Source: Pseudomonadota bacterium
GTDB taxonomy: Bacteria > Desulfobacterota > Binatia > UBA1149
Length of the DNA stretch: 64,000 nucleotides
Assembly: GCA_014382245.1 (NCBI GenBank)
Contig: JACNKC010000097.1
Span: 1 to 64,000, forward strand
Direction: 5' to 3'
Shown in pieces: positions 11,662-20,471 of the stretch. Positions within the stretch are counted from its first letter, which is position 1. Every line of letters begins with the position of its first letter. The notes beneath the pieces were generated by a model that was not told the origin of the DNA, ran no database searches, and saw only the letters and a program-made list of their open reading frames with translations. The position numbers and the translations under genes were made by a program.

Positions 11662-12669
11662 TCAGGGAGCCAGCTGAACCTTCACCGATCCGCTGGACTT
11701 GTCGCTGGCGCATTCAAAAGCGGCCTGTGCCTGCTCGAGCGGAAAGGTATGCGTCACCAGCGCACTCATGTCCGAAGAACGCTCGTCCAGCAGCCCTATC
11801 GCCACGTCAAAATCCGAACGGTCGCCCGGCCGGTTGTAGACCATGGCGGCGGTGATGGTCACTTCTTTCAACAGCGCCGTCATCGGGTTGAACGCGGGCG
11901 AGTGGTCGAACACTCCCACCATTATAATCCTGCCACCGGGCGCCACGGCTTCTACCGAATCGGCGAGGGTGTCGGCCGAGCCGCCCACGGTCTCGATGAC
12001 CACGTCAGGCTTGACGGCTGACGAGGTGACACGGGTGGGGTCAATAACTTCGTCGCAACCCAGCGCGAGCGCCAGTTCTTTCTGGGCCGGGTAGCGAGCC
12101 GATACAGTCACGTGACGCGCACCCAGTTGATGGGCGGCCACAAGGCTCAGCAGCCCAATGCTGCCCGCCCCGAGCACGAGCACGTTCGAGTCCTCGCCTA
12201 TGCCTCCCAGGCGAGCGGCGTGCACGCACACGGCGGTGGGCTCGACCAGGGCGCCCAGCGAATCGTCCACGCTGTCGGGTAGCGCGTACAGGCATTCGGC
12301 TGGAGCGAGCACGCGGTCGGCCATGCCCCCCTCGGCGGTTATGCCAAGCAGGCCAAGCCGCGCGCACAGGTGGTAATCGCCGCGCAGGCAGGCGGCGCAG
12401 GCGCCGCACCTGAGCAGCGGCTCGACTGCCACGCGTTGGCCACTGTGAAGTCCTTCGACGTCGTCACCCAGTGACTCGATCTCGCCGCACATCTCGTGTC
12501 CCGGGCAAACGGCGGGCGCGGGCCCGTTGCCGTGGAACCAGTGCAGGTCACTGCCACACACGCCGCAGCGCGAAACCCTGAGCGCAACCTGCCCCGGGCC
12601 CGGCGCGAGGTCGTCGTTTTCGTGCAGCTCCAGTTTGCCCGGCGCTGCGGCTTTCACTCTGCGCGACAT
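11662..12669 (-). CDS. Zinc-binding medium-chain alcohol/polyol dehydrogenase
   Basis: CGVCGSDLHWFHG, GHEMCGEI, CGACAACLRGDYHLC, VLVLGAGSIGLL. Confidence 0.9.
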   Translation of the reverse strand: MSRRVKAAAPGKLELHENDDLAPGPGQVALRVSRCGVCGSDLHWFHGNGPAPAVCPGHEMCGEIESLGDDVEGLHSGQRVAVEPLLRCGACAACLRGDYHLCARLGLLGITAEGGMADRVLAPAECLYALPDSVDDSLGALVEPTAVCVHAARLGGIGEDSNVLVLGAGSIGLLSLVAAHQLGARHVTVSARYPAQKELALALGCDEVIDPTRVTSSAVKPDVVIETVGGSADTLADSVEAVAPGGRIIMVGVFDHSPAFNPMTALLKEVTITAAMVYNRPGDRSDFDVAIGLLDERSSDMSALVTHTFPLEQAQAAFECASDKSSGSVKVQLAP

Positions 12670-12672
12670 GCT

Positions 12673-13899
12673 TCAGTTAAGTTCCTTGCTCGAGTAGCCA
12701 AGTATCGAGCGGGCCACGATCATCAGGTTGATCTGCTGCGTGCCCTCGAAGATGTCGTTGATCTTCGCGTCGCGCATCCATTTCTCAAGCAGGTTTTTGC
12801 GCGAGTAGCCCAGTGGCCCGAGCAGCTCGACAGCCTTCTGGGTGATGAGCGTCACCGCCAGGCCCGCCTTGGACTTGCACATGGACGCCTCGCGGCTGTT
12901 GCGCTCGCCGCGGTCGATCATGTTGCAGGCTCTCCAGGTCAGCAACCGGGCTGCCTGCAGTTGCGACTGCATGTCGATGACATCTTTTTCGAGTACGGTC
13001 ATTTCGCGCGTGCCGGCCTCGTAGCGAATCTCGATGCCGGCCTCAACGAGCGCGTCGGTGACGAAGTCGACCGCCGCCTGGGCTATGCCCAGCGCGCTGG
13101 CCGCCACTATGGGGCGGGTGGCGTCAAAGGTAGCCATGACTCCCTTGAAACCCTCGTGGCCCTTGTCCGAGATGTCGGCCGACCCCAGGAGATTGTCCGC
13201 GGGAATGCGGGCGTCTTCAAGCGTGATGACGGCGGTGTCCGATGCGCGTATGCCCATCTTGTGCTCGAGCTTGTCGACGGTGACCCCGGGGGTGCCAGCC
13301 GGCACGATGAAGGACTTGATCGCGGGGCGCCCCTTCGATGCATCGAGAGTTGCCCACACGACCACGAAGCCTTCTGAGTCTTCGAGTGCACGCTTTCCCG
13401 AGGTGCAGAAGATCTTGGTGCCATTGAGCACCCACTCGTCACCGTCGCGCACGGCCGTGGTGGCCACCTGCTTGGAGTCCGAACCGAAGTGCGGCTCGGT
13501 GATGGCCATCGCGGCCCAGCGGGGCTTGCCCGAATGAAAGTCGCCCAGGAAGCGCTTTTTCTGCTCGGGTGTGCCCGCGGCGTTGACCGCGGCGCCACCT
13601 AGTCCCGGATTGGGGATGGAGAGATACAGACCCGCGTCGCCCCAGGAGAGCTCTTCGATCTGTATGGCGGCTATAAGGGTTCGCTCGGAGGGGCCTTTCT
13701 TTTTGCTGCCCGGGTCGCCGGTCATCTGCGCGTCGGAGGGACTCGCCGAAGTGAACTCCCACATTGTGTTGAAAAAATCCCACGCGTCGCTGTGTTCGTT
13801 GTCGTCGAATTCCCGCGATATGGGCCGCATCATGTTCTCGGCCACCGCGTGTATGAGTTCGCGTCGTTGCAGGGCTGCTTCTGAAAGTGAAAAATCCAT
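12673..13899 (-). CDS. Acyl-CoA dehydrogenase
   Basis: AITEPHFGSDSKQVATTAVRDGDEWVLNGTKIFCTSG and C-terminal ACAD motifs (EGTQQINLMIVARSILG). Confidence 0.93.
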   Translation of the reverse strand: MDFSLSEAALQRRELIHAVAENMMRPISREFDDNEHSDAWDFFNTMWEFTSASPSDAQMTGDPGSKKKGPSERTLIAAIQIEELSWGDAGLYLSIPNPGLGGAAVNAAGTPEQKKRFLGDFHSGKPRWAAMAITEPHFGSDSKQVATTAVRDGDEWVLNGTKIFCTSGKRALEDSEGFVVVWATLDASKGRPAIKSFIVPAGTPGVTVDKLEHKMGIRASDTAVITLEDARIPADNLLGSADISDKGHEGFKGVMATFDATRPIVAASALGIAQAAVDFVTDALVEAGIEIRYEAGTREMTVLEKDVIDMQSQLQAARLLTWRACNMIDRGERNSREASMCKSKAGLAVTLITQKAVELLGPLGYSRKNLLEKWMRDAKINDIFEGTQQINLMIVARSILGYSSKELN

Positions 13900-13942
13900 G
13901 TCTGTGTCTCCTCGTGTTTTTCTGCTGTCCGGCCGTGCCTGT

Positions 13943-15025
13943 TCAGACCGATGCCAGGCCTTCAAATATTGCGAAGCCGCGTCCGTTGCGCGCCCACAGC
14001 TCCACGGGGTGGTCACGCACGAAGCCGTGACCGCCGAGCACCTGCACACCGTTGTCGGTAACCATCATCACCGCGTCGGCGGCGTAGCTTTTGGCGATCG
14101 AGACTTCGCGCACGGCGTCGCCACCCGTGTCGAGTTTCCAGGCGGCTTCCTGGCCGAGCAGGCGGGCGGCGTCGACCTCTATCGCCATCTCGGCGAGCAT
14201 GAAGGCGATGGCCTGCTTCTGGGCTATCATCGTTCCAAAGGCTTCGCGCTCCTTGGCGTAGTCGCAGGCGTATTCGAGCGACGCCTTGCCCACGCCTACC
14301 GCCATGGCCGACTGGGCCACGCGACAGCGGCGGATGAGATCCGAGGCGTCGCCTCCCAGGCGCATGGATGCAGGTACGCGGCAGTCCTTGAGCTGGATCT
14401 CGCGGGTGTCGAGCGCGTTGAGGCCCAGGTTTTTCTCGCGCTCGCTTATATCGAGACCCGGCGTGCCGGCGCGCACGGCCAGCGCCGCTATGCCGTTGTC
14501 GGCGGCCGCGTAGACGATTATCCACGGCGATGCCGCTGCAAGTGCGACCTGGCATTTATCGCCGTTTATAACGTAGTCGTCACCGTCGAGCACGGCGGTG
14601 GTCTTGAGGTCGAAGGCGCTGTTTCCCCAGCTGGGTTCCAGCAGGGCGGCAGACCCGGGGGTGAATTCTTCGCCCGTGTAGTCCGATAGTATCTCGGCCT
14701 GCTGCTGCTCGTTGCCTAGCAGTACCACCGGGTCGATGACCAGGCGTGGGCTCAATACGTGGGCGGCGATCGAGAGGTCGCCCTCGGCCAGTGCCTCGGC
14801 GATGACCGTGCCGGTGATGGCCGACGGCTCCTGGCCGAAGCCACCGCAGGCCTCGGGTATGGTCGCCTGCGCGAGTCCCAGCTCCCAGGCTTCCTGGGCC
14901 AGCGCGGGGGGAACCTCGCCGCTGTCGTCGGCCTCGTGACCGGCTGGTCGCAGGCGCTCGCGCGCGAAGGCTGCGACCGTGTCGCGTATGAGTTGCTGTT
15001 CTTCGTCGAGGTGAAAATCGATCAT
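13943..15025 (-). CDS. Acyl-CoA dehydrogenase
   Basis: MIDFHLDEEQQLIRDTVAAFARERLRP..GVGKASLEYACDYAKEREAFGTMIAQKQAI..VQVLGGHGFVRDHPVELWARNGRG. Confidence 0.92.
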   Translation of the reverse strand: MIDFHLDEEQQLIRDTVAAFARERLRPAGHEADDSGEVPPALAQEAWELGLAQATIPEACGGFGQEPSAITGTVIAEALAEGDLSIAAHVLSPRLVIDPVVLLGNEQQQAEILSDYTGEEFTPGSAALLEPSWGNSAFDLKTTAVLDGDDYVINGDKCQVALAAASPWIIVYAAADNGIAALAVRAGTPGLDISEREKNLGLNALDTREIQLKDCRVPASMRLGGDASDLIRRCRVAQSAMAVGVGKASLEYACDYAKEREAFGTMIAQKQAIAFMLAEMAIEVDAARLLGQEAAWKLDTGGDAVREVSIAKSYAADAVMMVTDNGVQVLGGHGFVRDHPVELWARNGRGFAIFEGLASV

Positions 15026-15666
15026 CTGTTTTCTCCGTTTTCTTGTAGTGAGTCGGTGCGCACACCGTTGAGCGATACGAGCAGGGTGTCGATGTAGTGA
15101 CCGAGGGCGTCGTCCATGCAGAAACTGTCGGGATCCTGGTAGTACTGGATCTCGGCCCCGAGAACGGCGCTGGTGTAGGCCGAGGCCACGCGCTCGGGGT
15201 CTACGTCGGCGCGAAACAATTCCTGCTGCTGCCCCCGTCGTACGAGCCCGGCAAGGAAGCGCCTGAATCCCCTCATGGTGGACCGCAGCTGGTCCGAAAC
15301 CTGCTGGTTGGTGTCGATGCTCTCGATCATGAGCATGATCAGGAACCTGGGGTGATCCTTGGACATCGCGTGGTCCTGGCACACGTGGGCGATGCGGCGC
15401 AGGGCCTCGTCGGCGGCCAGGCCGTCGCAACTGGCCTGTACCCTTTGTTCGAATTCCGCAATGCGGTCGAGCACAGTTGCTGCGAGCAGGTCTTCCTTGT
15501 CTCGAAAGTGGTAGTAGATCGACCCCTTGGTAACTCCGGCTTTACGGGCGATGCGATCTATCGAGGATCCCGCGTATCCGTAGCGCGAAAAACAGTCGGC
15601 CGCGGTGGCCAGCAATTCGCTGCGCGACCTGCCTTCTCGCCCGGAAACGTTGCCTGCAGAGGACAT
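15022..15666 (-). CDS. TetR-family transcriptional regulator
   Basis: RSELLATAADCFSRYGYAGSSIDRIARKAGVTKGSIYYHFRDKEDLL HTH; overlaps the start of the downstream ACAD by 4 bp. Confidence 0.93.
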   Translation of the reverse strand: MSSAGNVSGREGRSRSELLATAADCFSRYGYAGSSIDRIARKAGVTKGSIYYHFRDKEDLLAATVLDRIAEFEQRVQASCDGLAADEALRRIAHVCQDHAMSKDHPRFLIMLMIESIDTNQQVSDQLRSTMRGFRRFLAGLVRRGQQQELFRADVDPERVASAYTSAVLGAEIQYYQDPDSFCMDDALGHYIDTLLVSLNGVRTDSLQENGENR

Positions 15667-15667
15667 A

Positions 15668-15681
15668 CCAAACGTTTAGTA
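15668..15681. promoter_or_regulatory. Candidate TetR operator, near-palindrome ACcAAACGTTTaGT
   Basis: 14-bp imperfect palindrome with perfect AAACGTTT core, immediately upstream of the tetR start codon in a divergent intergenic region. Confidence 0.5.
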
Positions 15682-15784
15682 TTATTGCTGCGACGAGTCA
15701 AAAGACGCACAGTGCAGGGCACTTGGAGGCGAAGCCGGTTGACCTGGCGGGGCTGAACGTGGTCTCTTTGAGTCTGCGCGTTTT

Positions 15785-17005
15785 ATGGCTTGGATTCGTC
15801 AGATACCCCCGGCGCGGGCCGGGGGACGGTTGGCCGGTGTCTACCGGGAAATACGCAACGAGGTTCCGCGTGTGCCCAACCTCATGCAGGTTTTCAGCCT
15901 GAGGCCCGAAACCATGGAGGGCCTGTATCGCTCCTGGTTGTCCTCGATGTGGAACGGGTCGGTAGACCGGCAGACCCGCGAGCTCATGGCCATGGCCGTG
16001 GCGCGTTCGGCTCGTTGCGATTACTGCGTAGACTCGCACCTGGTTTTTCTCCAGGTCTGCGGCATGGACCGCGACCAGGCTTTTGCCATCGAGCGCGATA
16101 GCGCCGCCGTTGGAGAATTGCCCGAAGCTGTTTGCGTAGCGATGGAACTCGCCTCCCGCTTGACCTCCGACCCACGCAACTTGCGTGACGAAGACCTGCA
16201 AGACTTGCGAAAGTGCTGGCCGGCGATTGAGCAGCGTGTTGAGTTGATCTCGGTGGCTGCTGGCTTCAACTGCATTACCAGGGTGGCCAACGCGCTGGGT
16301 GTCGACCAGGAAATACCACTGAGCGTTCGTCGTTTTGAAGCGGGCAGGCGTGGCGCCATTTCGCTGTTGTCGCGGCTCACGGCTGTGAGCGTGGACATGG
16401 ACTACAAGCCTGTTCCCGCGAGACCCCCTGAAGAAAACCTGCGCGCTCTCGATTTTCTTTTTTTATCCCAGCTCGGGTTTGCTTCGTTGCCGCCTGGCTT
16501 CACGGTTCTCCAGCACTGCCCCGAGATGTTTGACGGCCAGCTCAGGCTCATGGAAAAGGCCGTGGCCGTCATGCCGCGCGATCGCTGGATGAGGCTGGGG
16601 CTGGTCATCGGCAAACTGACGGGCTGCGATTACTTTTCGGAAAACTGCACCGCCTGGCTGGAGCAGCGCGGCGTGGACACGGCCGACGTCGTGGCGGCGG
16701 CCGAGGGTGCCCAGTCGTCGCTGCCCGACGCCGAGAAGTGCTGCCTGCGCTTCGCGCGTGACCTTACCCTGCACTCGCACACCATGGACGAGAGCCGGGT
16801 ACGCGGACTGAGGGTCGCCGGGCTGTCTGACGGCGCCATTCTCGATCTTGCCTTCGTGTCGGGGGTCTTTAACGGCATGGTACGCCACGTGGCGGCGCTG
16901 GCTGTCGAAGAACGAACGGCCGGTGGGCCCGGGTCCCCGGTTGAACACGACGCGGCGTCCGGGCATCTCAACGGAAACGCACCGGCTGGTGATGATCTCC
17001 CCTGA
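15785..17005 (+). CDS. Tandem carboxymuconolactone decarboxylase/AhpD-like protein
   Basis: Two related halves; first has CDYCVDSHLVFL redox motif, second has CDYFSENCTAWL. Confidence 0.75.
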   Translation: MAWIRQIPPARAGGRLAGVYREIRNEVPRVPNLMQVFSLRPETMEGLYRSWLSSMWNGSVDRQTRELMAMAVARSARCDYCVDSHLVFLQVCGMDRDQAFAIERDSAAVGELPEAVCVAMELASRLTSDPRNLRDEDLQDLRKCWPAIEQRVELISVAAGFNCITRVANALGVDQEIPLSVRRFEAGRRGAISLLSRLTAVSVDMDYKPVPARPPEENLRALDFLFLSQLGFASLPPGFTVLQHCPEMFDGQLRLMEKAVAVMPRDRWMRLGLVIGKLTGCDYFSENCTAWLEQRGVDTADVVAAAEGAQSSLPDAEKCCLRFARDLTLHSHTMDESRVRGLRVAGLSDGAILDLAFVSGVFNGMVRHVAALAVEERTAGGPGSPVEHDAASGHLNGNAPAGDDLP

Positions 17006-17108
17006 GTGCCTTCCTGGCAACTCCTTGTCCGCGCGACTGGCCGGGTCACGATGATGTGTATAGGGTAGCGGTGCGCGCCTCGACGGTGCGCAAGTGGAGG
17101 CGCTTGAA

Positions 17109-18206
17109 ATGGTGGACAAGTCTATAGACGGCGAAGTATCGGGCAAGCTGTTCCGGTTTCTCTCGGCCATGCACCCCTCGCTGTCGCGTGCCGAGCGGCA
17201 GAGCTTTGCCGAGTACGACGCAGATTCCTGGTATCCGTGGAACGAGGAGACCGCCAGTCGTTTTAACGAGTTGATGCGCAGCGCGCCCCGCGACAGCAGC
17301 TTCGCTCGCGGCTTTGCCTACGTGGCACAGAAGGCGATACCCGAGGGACGCTACCTGTCGGTGCCGGAGTTGCTTGAATACCTCGACCGGCTGCCGGCGG
17401 CCTTCAGGGGCGAGTACGGCAGCGGATTCGAGGCCAGGCTCGAAGAACCCTTCAAGGCCAGGATCAGCTACGCGGGGATGCCGGGCTTTGCCAACAGTTG
17501 CATAGCGGTGGCCGGCGAGCTCGCTCAACGCTTGCAGGCTTCGGGCGGCAAGGGAGTGCGGGTGCGCCACGTGGAAGGCTGCCGGCTGCAGGACGAAGAA
17601 CGCTGCAATTTCGAAGTCACGTGGAAGTCCGAGGCCGATCCCCGCGGCGTCGAACTGGTGGCGGCTTCTTCGCTGCTGGGCGAAGAAGCGCCGGACCTGC
17701 TCGTTCCTGAAACAGACAGGGATCTGCGCGAACCCGTGTCGGCCGAGAACTGGAACTTCAGCGACGAGGCTCTGCCGGGTGACAACGACGAAGCCTCCCT
17801 GGCTCAAGAAATAGCGCCGGCCCGCGAAATTAAGCCGCCGGCCGAACCGGTTCTTCCCCCGGTGCAGGAGTCCCTGCGGGAGCCCGCCGAGGCACAAGTC
17901 GCCGCGAGCACTGCCGGCGGACTGGCCGAAGCCGGACTGGCCGAAGCCGTGTTGTCCGGGAACGTGTCGGCGACATCGGGCGACGATCTCTTCGGCATGC
18001 TCAAGCAACGCCTGGAAGTTGCCGATCGCCAAGCGGCGCTCTACGAGCAGGCCCGCGGTGAGATCGATCTGCTGCGCGGCGAACTCAATCGTGCTGGTGA
18101 AGAGCACCGTCGCGCTCTCGATGAAGCCGAGCAGCGCATCAGCGAAACCCGCGTGCAACTGGCGGCGCTCAAGGACAACATTCGCAAGCTGGTGTCGGAC
18201 CACTGA
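17109..18206 (+). CDS. Uncharacterised protein: globular sensor-like N-domain (V4R/DUF2378-like), low-complexity linker, C-terminal coiled coil
   Basis: VRHVEGCRLQDEERCNFEVTW pattern, Pro/Ala-rich linker, LEVADRQAALYEQARGEIDLLRGELNRAGEEHRRALDEAEQ coiled coil; RBS-like ggagg 8 nt before ATG 17109. Confidence 0.45.
   Translation: MVDKSIDGEVSGKLFRFLSAMHPSLSRAERQSFAEYDADSWYPWNEETASRFNELMRSAPRDSSFARGFAYVAQKAIPEGRYLSVPELLEYLDRLPAAFRGEYGSGFEARLEEPFKARISYAGMPGFANSCIAVAGELAQRLQASGGKGVRVRHVEGCRLQDEERCNFEVTWKSEADPRGVELVAASSLLGEEAPDLLVPETDRDLREPVSAENWNFSDEALPGDNDEASLAQEIAPAREIKPPAEPVLPPVQESLREPAEAQVAASTAGGLAEAGLAEAVLSGNVSATSGDDLFGMLKQRLEVADRQAALYEQARGEIDLLRGELNRAGEEHRRALDEAEQRISETRVQLAALKDNIRKLVSDH
17919..17948. 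repeat. 15-bp perfect tandem duplication (ggactggccgaagcc x2)
   Basis: Direct reading of sequence. Confidence 0.95.
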
Positions 18207-18220
18207 GCTTTTCCTGCAGG

Positions 18221-18988
18221 GTGGTGCTCGTCGGCCCCCAGGGTGGGGCCAACGTGGGCTCGGTGTGCCGGGCCATTGCCAACATGGGCGGCGCATCCCT
18301 GTGCACGGTCAACGAGGAGTTCGATCTTGAGCAGGCGCGCATCATGTCGGTGCACGCGCAGCCGATTCTCGACGCGCGCCTGCGCTGCGCTTCCCTGCAG
18401 GAAGCCGTGGCCGGTTGCACGACGGTGGTGGGCACTACCGCGCGCGACGGGCCCTACCGCAGCCGCACGAGCGACGTGCGCCAGGTGGCTGCCGGCCTGC
18501 TGGCCGAGCACGACCACGGCGACCCGCGGCCGGTAGCGCTCGTGTTCGGGCCCGAGGACCGGGGCCTGTCCAACAGTGAAATCGCAGCCTGTCACCGCCT
18601 GGCCTGCATTCCCGCCGAGGAGAGTTATCGCTCTCTCAACCTGGCCCAGGCCGTGCTGCTGTGCCTGTACGAACTGCGACGAGCGGGCGAGGGCGAGCTG
18701 CCGACGCCGGGGAGCGATGCTGTTGACGACCAGCACCCGCGTGCCGACGCCGGCGCCACCGACGCGGCCATGGAAGCGCTGGAGCAGGCCCTGCTGCAGA
18801 TAGGTTTTCTGTCCGAAGACAACCCCGGTCACATCATGCAGTCGCTCAGGTCGGTGTTCGGAAGGGCCGGGCTCGATGAACGCGAGCTGCGCATCGTCCG
18901 CGGCCTGGCGCGGCAGGTGAGCTGGTTTGCAGAAGGTGGCCGCGAGGTGGCCCTCGCCAAGCGAAAACAGGGCCGCCGCCTGCGCTGA
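18221..18988 (+). CDS. TrmH-family RNA 2'-O-methyltransferase, TrmJ-like
   Basis: VLVGPQGGANVGSVCRAIANMG, LVFGPEDRGLSNSEI and YRSLNLAQAVLLCLYEL SPOUT/TrmJ motifs; GTG start. Confidence 0.88.
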   Translation: MVLVGPQGGANVGSVCRAIANMGGASLCTVNEEFDLEQARIMSVHAQPILDARLRCASLQEAVAGCTTVVGTTARDGPYRSRTSDVRQVAAGLLAEHDHGDPRPVALVFGPEDRGLSNSEIAACHRLACIPAEESYRSLNLAQAVLLCLYELRRAGEGELPTPGSDAVDDQHPRADAGATDAAMEALEQALLQIGFLSEDNPGHIMQSLRSVFGRAGLDERELRIVRGLARQVSWFAEGGREVALAKRKQGRRLR

Positions 18989-19075
18989 AAGATTTTCTTT
19001 AACAACCTGCCGTCGCGGTGCGCCCCTTTGCAAGCGAACAGGGCAGCGACTACCTTGCGGCCACGGAGGAAAACA

Positions 19076-19375
19076 ATGGTAGTTATCACAGCGAAGTTAA
19101 GAGCGGCCGAGAACTGCGAAGACGAGGTCGCCGAAGCGCTCTCGAGCATGGTCAACTGGGTGACCGAAAACGAAGTCGAGACCCTGACCTACACGCTCAA
19201 CCAGTCGGCGGCGGACCCGCGCGACTTTCTCGTGTTCGAACGCTACACGAGCCGCGAAGCACTGGACTCTCACATCGGGTCGGATCGCATGAAGCAACTC
19301 AATGGCGAGCTCGGGGGCAAAGTGGAAGGGCCGCCTTCGGTCGAGTTTTACGGCGAAGTTGCCGCCAAGCTCTAG
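19076..19375 (+). CDS. Antibiotic biosynthesis monooxygenase (ABM)-domain protein
   Basis: ~99 aa; MVVITAKLRA..DPRDFLVFERYTSREALDSHIGSD. Confidence 0.8.
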   Translation: MVVITAKLRAAENCEDEVAEALSSMVNWVTENEVETLTYTLNQSAADPRDFLVFERYTSREALDSHIGSDRMKQLNGELGGKVEGPPSVEFYGEVAAKL

Positions 19376-19397
19376 GGAGCAGGAGAAACAGTAGGCA

Positions 19398-20471
19398 GTG
19401 GCAGTGATCGCAAGAAAAACCGGGCATTACCTCGAGGACTTCAGGCTGGGGCACGTGTTTCGCCACAAGGGTGGCAAGACGGTGAACGAGGGCCTGTTCA
19501 ACGCCTTTACCGAGTTCAACCTTACGACCAACGCGCTTTGCAAGAATGCCGAGTTCGCCAGGTTGCACGGATTCGAGGGACTGGTCTGTCCGCCGGGCCT
19601 GGTTATGAACGTGGTCTTCTCGCAGACGGTAGAAGACATTTCGGAAAACGCGCGCGCCAACCTCGAGTACATCAACATGCGCTTCGGTGCGCCGGTGTAC
19701 GTGGGTGACACGCTCGAGGCCGAGACCACGGTGGTGGGCATCAAGCCGTCGTCCAAGGACAACGACCGCGGTGTCGTACACGTGAGCACGGTTGGCCGCA
19801 AGCAGGACGGGCGGGTTGTTGTAGCCTTCGAGAGAAAGGTGCAGGTGTGGAAGAAAGACCTGGCCGCCGAGGTCGACGCAGGTGAACTCGACGAGAAGCC
19901 CTCCGTGGAGTGCTCGCCCGATATCCCGGCCTGGGATCCGGGGGCCGACTACGCCTCGCGCGCCTACCTGTCGAGCGACCACGGTTACATGGAGGACTTC
20001 ACGGCGGGCGACGTCTACGCGCACTCGCGCGGCCGCGTCATGACCGACGAACACATTGCGCTTACGGCAGTGCTCGACAACACCAGCCAGGTGCACTGCA
20101 ACCAGTTCCTGGTTGACCAGAACCCGGAAAAATACATCGGCGGTCGCCTGATTATTTTCGGAGGCATTCCGTTCAACCTCTGCCTGGGCCTGAGCTGCCC
20201 CGACATAGCCGACAACTCGCCTGCCGATGTCGTCTACACCACCGGTCGCCATACGGCACCCCTGTTCGCCGGTGACACCGTGTTTGCCGAGACCGAGATC
20301 CGCTCGGTGGGAGACTATCCGGGCCGCGAGGACCTCGGCCTGCTGGCGGTTACGCTCAGGGGTTACAAGCACCGCCCCGCGAAGGAAGGCGAAGACGGGC
20401 CGCAACGGGTGGATATTTTTTATCTGGAGCGTGAGCTGGCAGTTCGCCGGCGCAGCCACTACACGGCATGA
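19398..20471 (+). CDS. MaoC-like double hot-dog dehydratase
   Basis: YLEDFRLGHVFRHKGGKTVNEG and YMEDFTAGDVYAHSRGRVMTDEHIALTAVLDNTSQVHCN, two MaoC-like halves. Confidence 0.8.
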   Translation: MAVIARKTGHYLEDFRLGHVFRHKGGKTVNEGLFNAFTEFNLTTNALCKNAEFARLHGFEGLVCPPGLVMNVVFSQTVEDISENARANLEYINMRFGAPVYVGDTLEAETTVVGIKPSSKDNDRGVVHVSTVGRKQDGRVVVAFERKVQVWKKDLAAEVDAGELDEKPSVECSPDIPAWDPGADYASRAYLSSDHGYMEDFTAGDVYAHSRGRVMTDEHIALTAVLDNTSQVHCNQFLVDQNPEKYIGGRLIIFGGIPFNLCLGLSCPDIADNSPADVVYTTGRHTAPLFAGDTVFAETEIRSVGDYPGREDLGLLAVTLRGYKHRPAKEGEDGPQRVDIFYLERELAVRRRSHYTA

